Assembly (NCBI GenBank): GCA_030145365.1 | Contig: JAQYVS010000142.1 | Location: 1-16,083, forward strand | Length of the DNA stretch: 16,083 bases | Direction of reading: 5' to 3' | Source of the DNA: Desulfofustis sp. | GTDB taxonomy: Bacteria > Desulfobacterota > Desulfobulbia > Desulfobulbales > Desulfocapsaceae | Part shown: in pieces, positions 7,488-12,707 of the stretch | How positions within the stretch are numbered: the stretch's first letter is position 1 | How the letters are laid out: the number at the start of each line of letters is the position of its first letter | Made by a program: the position numbers and the translations under genes | Notes under the pieces: generated by a model | What the model was told of the DNA's origin: nothing | Database searches by the model: none | What the model saw: the letters and a program-made list of their open reading frames with translations, nothing else

Positions 7488-7775
7488 CTAGGGTGCGTCA
7501 ACCAGTATGATCCGCGCCGTGGAACCTTCCCGGCGCAAGGCTTTCAACGGTCGATATTCGTCCGAGTCCCACCATTGTTTGGCCTGTTCCAGCGAAGGGA
7601 ATTCAATCATCACGATTCGGTGCGCCTCCCATTCCCCTTCGAGTGTTTCCGGGTAGCCCCATTTACAATTATACTTCCCGCCGTACGTCGTAACTGTATC
7701 CTGGACGGCGTTGGCATAGGCCTTGAATTTGTCACGATCGGTTACATCTAGATCAACCAGCACATGTGCAGCCAT
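7488..7775 (-). CDS. DUF1330 family protein
   Basis: A 95-residue protein matching the DUF1330 family: 'VLVDLDVTDRDKFKAYANAV', 'TVTTYGGKYNCKWG', 'LEGEWEAHRIVMIEFPSLEQAKQWWDSDEYRPLKALR' and 'ARIILVD'. The fold is a dimeric alpha/beta barrel related to antibiotic monooxygenase-like domains, and the biochemical role of the family is unknown. Length is normal. The Shine-Dalgarno is weak (GTGAG before the ATG). It stands alone on the minus strand, facing the kinase remnant and divergent from the SnoaL-like gene, which suggests a small catabolic accessory pair (inference). Confidence 0.88.
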   Translation of the reverse strand: MAAHVLVDLDVTDRDKFKAYANAVQDTVTTYGGKYNCKWGYPETLEGEWEAHRIVMIEFPSLEQAKQWWDSDEYRPLKALRREGSTARIILVDAP

Positions 7776-7872
7776 ATGAACTCACTTTTAAAATGGTGGT
7801 TTTTGGCAGCAAATATCTTTTTTTACGAAAATTACTGCTCATAGGTCTTTTAGATGAGCTTACTCAATTTTC

Positions 7873-7886
7873 CATCACATGTAATG
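7873..7886. promoter_or_regulatory. imperfect palindrome around ACATGT in the divergent DUF1330/SnoaL region
   Basis: CATCACATGTAATG is symmetric at 12 of 14 positions. It lies in the 187-bp divergent region 7776-7962, where the promoters of both flanking genes must sit. A related palindrome lies upstream of the second dctP (12340-12349). A regulator site is possible but unproven, and no convincing sigma-70 boxes were found here. Confidence 0.3.
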
Positions 7887-7962
7887 AATTATGGTGTATG
7901 TTAGGATGCACGTATCAGTTTTTATCTACGAGTTTTTAGACACTAAAGAACGGAGGTAGAAC

Positions 7963-8403
7963 ATGTCAGCTGATCTCAAACAGAAAATGCAATCAATTAT
8001 TGAAGAAGCCTACAATAAGGGCAACCTGGATGTATTGGATGATCTCATTGACACCGACTATTGTCGTTATCAGCCGCCGATGAAAAAGATTGTCGGGATG
8101 GCTGATTACAAAAAATTTATTACCGAAGTGCGGGGAGCCTATTCCAATTTCGAGATGAAACTCGAAGAAATTCTCATGGATGGGAATAAGACCGTAATCC
8201 GCATCGTTCTCACCGGCAAGCATACCGGAAAAACACCGACGATACAGGCTCCACCGACCGGCAGAGAAGTTGCCATGGCCGGGTGCACCGTATCCACATG
8301 GAAGGATGGAAAAGTAGTGGAAGAGTGGGCGTATAACGATTATATGGGGTTGACTCAACAGTTTGGTGTCATGTCTTTGATGACCATGAACAATGTAGAG
8401 TAG
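7963..8403 (+). CDS. SnoaL-like polyketide cyclase / ester cyclase family protein
   Basis: A 146-residue single-domain protein with clear SnoaL/ester cyclase features: 'EEAYNKGNLDVLDDLIDTDY', 'YKKFITEVRGAYSNFEMKLEEIL', 'TGKHTGKTPTIQAPPTGREVAM' and 'TWKDGKVVEEWAYNDYMGLTQQFGV'. The last two segments are the family's most conserved, including the G-x-H-T-G turn and the EEW strand. The fold forms a small hydrophobic pocket used for aldol-type cyclisation, isomerisation or hydrolysis; the substrate is unknown. GGAGG lies just before the ATG. It is followed by the GntR regulator in the same direction, but that gene has its own promoter. This is a second NTF2-fold protein in the window, only distantly like the one at 1823-2296. 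Confidence 0.87.
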   Translation: MSADLKQKMQSIIEEAYNKGNLDVLDDLIDTDYCRYQPPMKKIVGMADYKKFITEVRGAYSNFEMKLEEILMDGNKTVIRIVLTGKHTGKTPTIQAPPTGREVAMAGCTVSTWKDGKVVEEWAYNDYMGLTQQFGVMSLMTMNNVE

Positions 8404-8481
8404 GTTTTTCCATAGAGTCTTTCAACTCGTCTACATTTCCAGACGGAAGATGCGGTTTTTCGTGAAGATGGTTCCGCTGTA

Positions 8482-8510
8482 TTGACACATTTATCTTTGG
8501 ATAGTACATT
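8482..8510 (+). promoter_or_regulatory. sigma-70 promoter of the GntR regulator
   Basis: A perfect -35 TTGACA (8482-8487) is followed by a 17-bp spacer and TACATT (8505-8510, 4 of 6 to TATAAT). Transcription would start near 8517, about 30 bases before the regulator's GTG. It is the best sigma-70 match I found in the window. Confidence 0.6.
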
Positions 8511-8520
8511 TTTTCAACTT

Positions 8521-8538
8521 TTTGCATGTCAGAGCAAA
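8521..8538. promoter_or_regulatory. possible autoregulatory operator (inverted repeat)
   Basis: TTTGC (8521-8525) and GCAAA (8534-8538) form an inverted repeat with an 8-base centre. It overlaps the expected transcription start region of the GntR gene, a position where binding of a dimeric repressor would block its own promoter. Confidence 0.35.
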
Positions 8539-8548
8539 CAGTTGATGG

Positions 8549-9262
8549 GTGACTGTATCGACCTCACCAGCAGCCAGACCCCTGACCCAAACCACCTCAC
8601 AGAGAACAGGTTTGAAAAAAAATAAGAATCTAACGCTAAGAGTTTACCATCAGATCATAGACCTGATGCTCAGCTATCAGATTGTTCCCGGACAACGCTT
8701 GGTTTTTGTCGATCTGGCAAAACAACTCAAGGTCAGCAGAACGCCGGTTAACAATGCCTTGGGAATTCTTGCCCAGGAAGGATATCTGGATTTTGTTCCA
8801 AACCAGGGATACTCGGTTCACAAGATAACCAAGAAAGAAGCCGAAGATCTCTATGAAATACGCGAGGTGTTGGAGGTTGGCTTTATCGGTCCGGCGATTC
8901 GGCAGATGACCGAAAAGACATTACAGAAAGTGGAGCAATGCAAGATTGCTTACGAAAAATCCATATCCACTCATGTAACCAGGAAAATGTTCATTCTGGA
9001 TACTGAATTTCATCTGGCAATTTTAGCCATGACAGGAAATGATCTTCTAACCCGCAGATATGAAGAACTGTGCCGGAAAATTTTTCTACGTTTTCGTACA
9101 GAGGACCTGGTGATGGGCCGAATCGGAGAGATCAGAAATGAACATCAGCAGCTTTTTGAAGCGATTCGTATAAGAGACGTGGAACTTGCTAAGCAACGAG
9201 TACAGGAACATCACCGACATTCCAAAAAGAACCTCTTTCCAATCATTTTTGCTTCGAAGTAG
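8549..9262 (+). CDS. GntR family transcriptional regulator, FCD (FadR-type) subfamily
   Basis: A 237-residue regulator. An N-terminal winged helix-turn-helix covers about residues 30-92 ('QIVPGQRLVFVDLAKQLKVS', then RTPVNNALGILAQEGYLDF). It is followed by an all-helical FCD ligand domain (about 98-225) beginning 'EDLYEIREVLEVGFIGPAI'. The metal/ligand residues of FCD domains appear as D151 and H155 (DTEFH), H199 (NEHQQLF) and H221 (EHHRH). These proteins usually repress catabolic genes and release DNA when an organic acid binds. The start is a GTG with a weak Shine-Dalgarno; a TGA lies in frame just upstream, so the frame cannot extend. About 25 residues before the DNA-binding domain are low-complexity. 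Convergent with the second dctM (14 bp gap); a likely regulator of one or both TRAP operons (inference). Confidence 0.93.
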   Translation: MTVSTSPAARPLTQTTSQRTGLKKNKNLTLRVYHQIIDLMLSYQIVPGQRLVFVDLAKQLKVSRTPVNNALGILAQEGYLDFVPNQGYSVHKITKKEAEDLYEIREVLEVGFIGPAIRQMTEKTLQKVEQCKIAYEKSISTHVTRKMFILDTEFHLAILAMTGNDLLTRRYEELCRKIFLRFRTEDLVMGRIGEIRNEHQQLFEAIRIRDVELAKQRVQEHHRHSKKNLFPIIFASK

Positions 9263-9276
9263 TCGACCGCCGCTTT

Positions 9277-10578
9277 TTAGCCATCCATAAGTCCCGGCAG
9301 GAAAAGGGTAATCTCAGGTATGGCGATCAGTAATATAATTTCCAGAATATCTGCAATAATAAATGGGACAACTCCTTTAAAAATAGTCCCCATGCGCTCA
9401 CCGGATATTCCATGGATAATATAGACGTTAAGCCCTACCGGTGGGGTGATCAGTCCCATCTCTGTAACTCTGACAACGAGAATTCCAAACCAGATCGGGT
9501 CAAATCCAAGGTTTTGGATCAATGGGTAGAAGACGGGGACGGTGAGCAAAACTATCGCCATCGAATCCATCAGGCAGCCTAAAATACCCACTGCAACGAG
9601 AACCATGACAAGAACGACATAACGGTTTACCGTAAGCTCGCCGACCCAGCTGGCAAGTTCAAAAGGCAGCCTGCTGACCGAAAAAAAGTAACCGAGAATC
9701 ATCGCTCCCAGCACAACCATAAACAGCATTCCTGTGGTTTGGCATGTCTGTAACAGGCTTGATTTGAACGATTCCCAGGTGAGCTTTTTTCGGTAAATGG
9801 TAAAACAGAACGTTCCGAAGGCTCCAACACCGGCAGCCTCAGTAGGGGTGAAGACTCCCAGATAAATTCCCCCGATTACCACAACGAACAAAACAACCAC
9901 CTCCCAAACACTGAGAAGAGATTTGATCTTTTCATTCATGGTTGCCCGGGGGCCAGGCGGGCCTAAACTTGGATTAATGCGGGTGATAATGATAATCGTA
10001 ATAATATAGAAAACGGCTTCCAATACACCAGGGATAAACCCGGCTAAAAAAAGCTTACCGATGGATTGTTCGGTAATAATTCCGTATATGATCAGAATAA
10101 CACTCGGTGGAATTAAAATTCCTATGCTGCCGCCGGCTGCTATACAACCTGTTGCCAGGGCCGCATTGTACTTATATTTTTTCATCTCCGGCAGGGCAAC
10201 CTTGCCAAGGGTTGCTGCCGTTGCCAGACTGGAACCGCTAATTGCGGCAAACAACGCACAAGCTGCGACTGTAGCCATTGCAAGACCGCCCCGAAAATGA
10301 CCCAGCCACTTATGCACCATTCGATAGAGGTCTTCGCTGAGATTAGCGGTAAATGCAAAGGCACCCATCAGAATGAAAAGCGGTATAACGCTCAGGTTTT
10401 GACTTGACAAGGTGCTGAAGGGAACGGTTTTCAATATTCCCAGAGCAGGTTCAATACCAACGATATAAGCGAATCCGACAAAACCGACCAAGGCCATACT
10501 GATTCCGATCTGCATTCTCACGCATATCAGTATGATCAGAGCTACTATACCGATGAGGCCGACGACAGTGGGGCTCAT
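9277..10578 (-). CDS. dctM: TRAP transporter large permease (DctM), second system
   Basis: A 433-residue DctM with the same motif order as the first copy: 'IPLFILMGAFAFTANLSEDL', 'GGLAMATVAACALFAAISGSSLATAATL', 'GCIAAGGSIGILIPPSVILIIYG', 'FTPTEAAGVGAF' and 'GLITPPVGLNVYII'. About 12 membrane segments are visible. It is the channel-forming subunit that couples uptake to an ion gradient. It overlaps dctQ by ATGA and ends the long sigma-54-linked operon that begins with the molybdoenzyme. No intrinsic terminator is visible in the 14-bp gap to the convergent GntR gene. Confidence 0.96.
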   Translation of the reverse strand: MSPTVVGLIGIVALIILICVRMQIGISMALVGFVGFAYIVGIEPALGILKTVPFSTLSSQNLSVIPLFILMGAFAFTANLSEDLYRMVHKWLGHFRGGLAMATVAACALFAAISGSSLATAATLGKVALPEMKKYKYNAALATGCIAAGGSIGILIPPSVILIIYGIITEQSIGKLFLAGFIPGVLEAVFYIITIIIITRINPSLGPPGPRATMNEKIKSLLSVWEVVVLFVVVIGGIYLGVFTPTEAAGVGAFGTFCFTIYRKKLTWESFKSSLLQTCQTTGMLFMVVLGAMILGYFFSVSRLPFELASWVGELTVNRYVVLVMVLVAVGILGCLMDSMAIVLLTVPVFYPLIQNLGFDPIWFGILVVRVTEMGLITPPVGLNVYIIHGISGERMGTIFKGVVPFIIADILEIILLIAIPEITLFLPGLMDG

Positions 10579-11057
10579 AGTTTTTTGACCTCAGACAACG
10601 ATTCAATTAAACGAACAAGAAGAATCAATGTAGATACACCAAAGGCCAGTGCAGCCGGTAAGATAAAGGGGTATTCGGGTATTAACAAAACAGATGAGGT
10701 TAACCCGGTGGCTTTCACTTCAAAAAAGTAGAGAAGATTCTGCCAGGCAATAAGGAAGGTAAAGACCATTGTGATAAATAGAGTCATGATATCAAGCATC
10801 ACTCTTGTTTTTTTGCGAAACCGATCCATGAATAGATCAACCACAATATGACCTCGCTGTTGATAGCAATAGGCGATGCTGAATGGTACGAAAATAGCCA
10901 TCATATAGCCCACGAGTTCAAAAGCCCCTGCTAATGGGCGGTTAAAAAAATACCGCAGACAAACATCAGCAGCGGTAAGAAACATCATCAGTGCCAACAT
11001 GGTCGCACCGACGATGATCAACCCTTGGCTGAGTCTTTTCGAAATAGTTTCTAACAT
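10575..11057 (-). CDS. dctQ: TRAP transporter small permease (DctQ), second system
   Basis: A 160-residue protein with four hydrophobic helices. DctQ-like pieces include 'TAADVCLRYFFNRPLAGAFELVGYM', 'IAYCYQQRGHIVVDLFMDRF' and 'TFLIAWQNLLYFFEVKATG'. The 'ADVxLRYFFNRPLxGxxEL' start is the best family marker. It overlaps dctM by ATGA. An unusual 184-bp gap with two hairpins separates it from the dctP stop, so its synthesis may be set at a different level from the binding protein. Confidence 0.94.
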   Translation of the reverse strand: MLETISKRLSQGLIIVGATMLALMMFLTAADVCLRYFFNRPLAGAFELVGYMMAIFVPFSIAYCYQQRGHIVVDLFMDRFRKKTRVMLDIMTLFITMVFTFLIAWQNLLYFFEVKATGLTSSVLLIPEYPFILPAALAFGVSTLILLVRLIESLSEVKKL

Positions 11058-11148
11058 TTTAATCTTCTGATATTATGAATAAAATTCAGTGGCAAGTGGT
11101 TTTTTGCCATACCAGATTAAGGAATTGTACTCAGGCTAATAATTTCAC

Positions 11149-11220
11149 AGCCAATGGATTCATTGGCTATCATAATTGAATCCCCCAGATTCTTGTGATA
11201 AGAACCGGGGGATTCAATTA
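11149..11220 (-). repeat. two tandem hairpins between dctP and dctQ (second system)
   Basis: The first hairpin is AGCCAATG (11149-11156) with CATTGGCT (11161-11168), an 8-bp perfect stem and a 4-base loop. The second is TAATTGAATCCCCC (11173-11186) with GGGGGATTCAATTA (11207-11220), a perfect 14-bp stem. It is topped by an inner TTCTT/AAGAA stem and a 5-base GTGAT loop. They sit just after the dctP stop on the minus-strand transcript. Neither is followed by a T-run, so they do not look like intrinsic terminators. A 3'-end stabiliser or processing site that lets dctP mRNA outlast the membrane genes is the likely role (inference). Confidence 0.75.
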
Positions 11221-11241
11221 ACTGCAATAGGGAATAAGAAG

Positions 11242-12264
11242 TTATTCCTTGCTCAGAGATACCGCTGTATCAAGAATTTCTTGAGCGTTGGCGTGGCCTG
11301 CGTCCTCCATTTTTTTCACCCACTGATCCCAGATGGGTTTACCTGCCTTGTCAAGCCAACGTTGACGCTCCTCATCAGATAAGGTATAGACCTCGATATC
11401 CTTAACCTTTTCCATTACCCCATCTTTGGCTGTGTCAAAGTGGTTTTTTCCCCAAAACATTGAACCTTTAAGACCACTTACACTCATAATGGCATCCTGA
11501 TTCTCTTTGCCGAGGCTGTCCCACTTCTTCTTGTTCATGGCGATTGAGAAATAGACTGCGGGAAATGGGGTTTCGGTATAATACTTGACTACTTCATATA
11601 GGCGGAAACCGTGAATGGCTTCCCAGGGCGCTCCCATACCATCGATAACACCTTTCTGCAGCGACATGTAGTTATCCGGCATAGGCACCATCATCGGAGT
11701 GCCGCCGAGGGCCTTCATCATATCGGTAGGAGGTCCGCCGCTCATACGAATCTTCATACCGCGAATGTCTTCCAAGGTCTTGACCTGTTTCTTGGTGGTG
11801 ATCAAAATATATGGATTACTTGTGAAGAGCAGGAGCACTTTGTTGTCGGAGAACTGCTTCTGGATTGCGGGGTATTTTTCGTAGAGTTTCCAGAGAACTT
11901 CGCTGCCTTTTTCAGCGGTCGTATAGGGCAGCGCAGGCAGGCTGATGACATCGGCCAGCGGTGTCATTCCCGGCCAGTATCCATGGAAACACCAGGAAAT
12001 ATCAGCGATTCCACTTTTAGTAGCCTCCCAGGCACTTTTCCCTTTTGTCAGAGTCTGGGAGTAGAAAATTTGGATTTTAACGTTGCCGTTGGTGGCTTCC
12101 TCAACCTGTTTCGCCCATGGTGCGATGGCGTTCATGCCGCTCCAGCTTGTATCCGGATTCTGGTTGGCAAAAGTTAGGGTAATTGGCTTCGCTGATGTGA
12201 CGGTGGCAAACCCAATAACAGCAATTAACAGAATCAAAGACATCAAAAATCTTTTCTTAAGCAT
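11242..12264 (-). CDS. dctP: TRAP transporter substrate-binding protein (DctP), second system
   Basis: A 340-residue periplasmic binding protein. It has a signal peptide (basic MLKKR, hydrophobic core, likely cleavage after A25, TSA|KP). Family signatures are 'ITLTFANQNPDTSW', 'VKIQIFYSQTLTKG', 'SGIADISWCFHGYWPGM', 'IRGMKIRMSGGPPTDMM' with R173 at the carboxylate-binding position, and 'SLQKGVIDGMGAPWEA'. AGGAGGGG precedes the ATG. The ligand pocket should suit an organic acid. It lies 99 bp downstream of the FeS gene in the same direction, so uptake and the molybdoenzyme are probably transcribed together, which suggests the imported compound is the enzyme's substrate or precursor (inference). 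Confidence 0.95.
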   Translation of the reverse strand: MLKKRFLMSLILLIAVIGFATVTSAKPITLTFANQNPDTSWSGMNAIAPWAKQVEEATNGNVKIQIFYSQTLTKGKSAWEATKSGIADISWCFHGYWPGMTPLADVISLPALPYTTAEKGSEVLWKLYEKYPAIQKQFSDNKVLLLFTSNPYILITTKKQVKTLEDIRGMKIRMSGGPPTDMMKALGGTPMMVPMPDNYMSLQKGVIDGMGAPWEAIHGFRLYEVVKYYTETPFPAVYFSIAMNKKKWDSLGKENQDAIMSVSGLKGSMFWGKNHFDTAKDGVMEKVKDIEVYTLSDEERQRWLDKAGKPIWDQWVKKMEDAGHANAQEILDTAVSLSKE

Positions 12265-12339
12265 AAGTCCCCTCCTATGTAACGTTAATTTTGATCTCTT
12301 GTAGTAGAGACCTGATATCTTGCTGCAGTGACAACAAGT

Positions 12340-12349
12340 TTACATGTAA
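12340..12349. promoter_or_regulatory. perfect palindrome TTACATGTAA upstream of second dctP
   Basis: A 10-bp perfect palindrome lies in the 99-bp gap between the FeS gene and dctP. Downstream of it on the minus strand is an imperfect TTGYTG-N6-CARCAA inverted repeat (about 12319-12336). The core ACATGT recurs at 7873-7886. It could be an internal operator; no clear promoter was found beside it. Confidence 0.3.
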
Positions 12350-12363
12350 CAACATTAAACCCC

Positions 12364-12696
12364 TTACCGTGGCGAGAAAATTACGGATCGAGGTGTAACC
12401 TCCATTTCCTTGACGAGTTGTTCTAGTGGTCCAAACATCATACAGGCGGCCTGGCAATGTTTTACACAGGCGGGATCCTCTCCTTGCTGATAACGATTAA
12501 TACATAAATCACAGAGCTCGTTGGGAAACGGTAAAAAATCCACAGCAACTGGCTTCTTTTCTGCTGCATAAACAAATTCGGTTACCGTGACACCACACTT
12601 TCCCGCCGGAAAATCGTGCTCTTGCTGGCAAGCCACTGCACAAGACTGACACCCCGTACAATAGTCGTAGTTAATAAACAGACCCATTTTAGACAT
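12364..12696 (-). CDS. 4Fe-4S dicluster ferredoxin-like electron-transfer subunit
   Basis: A 110-residue protein. The start at 12696 is preferred over an upstream ATG at 12735 because AGGAG lies 8 nt before it and overlaps the stop of the molybdoenzyme gene, and because MSKMGLFINYDYC is the natural N-terminus of this family. Two cysteine sets are present: C13, C16, C19, C23 (CTGCQSCAVAC) and C62, C65, C77, C81 (CDLC ... CVKHC), enough for two [4Fe-4S] clusters. It is much shorter than the four-cluster subunits of PhsB/NrfC type. It lies 11 bp after the molybdoenzyme gene and very likely carries electrons to or from it in the cytoplasm; no membrane anchor or signal peptide is seen. Confidence 0.9.
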   Translation of the reverse strand: MSKMGLFINYDYCTGCQSCAVACQQEHDFPAGKCGVTVTEFVYAAEKKPVAVDFLPFPNELCDLCINRYQQGEDPACVKHCQAACMMFGPLEQLVKEMEVTPRSVIFSPR

Positions 12697-12707
12697 GTTT
12701 GTCACTC

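Noticed and set aside
8428..8445. CGTCT/AGACG inverted repeat after the SnoaL-like gene as a terminator
   Set aside because: Only five base pairs with an 8-base loop and no T-run directly after it.
8545..8547. ATG just before the GntR GTG start
   Set aside because: It is in another frame and meets a stop after about 27 codons.
11173..11220. Insertion-sequence or attachment-site ends
   Set aside because: The perfect 14-bp inverted repeat encloses only 20 bases and no target duplication or transposase is near; a hairpin explains it.
11611..12177. Plus-strand open frame of 188 codons
   Set aside because: It is a shadow of the second dctP, whose signal peptide and family motifs are clear on the other strand.
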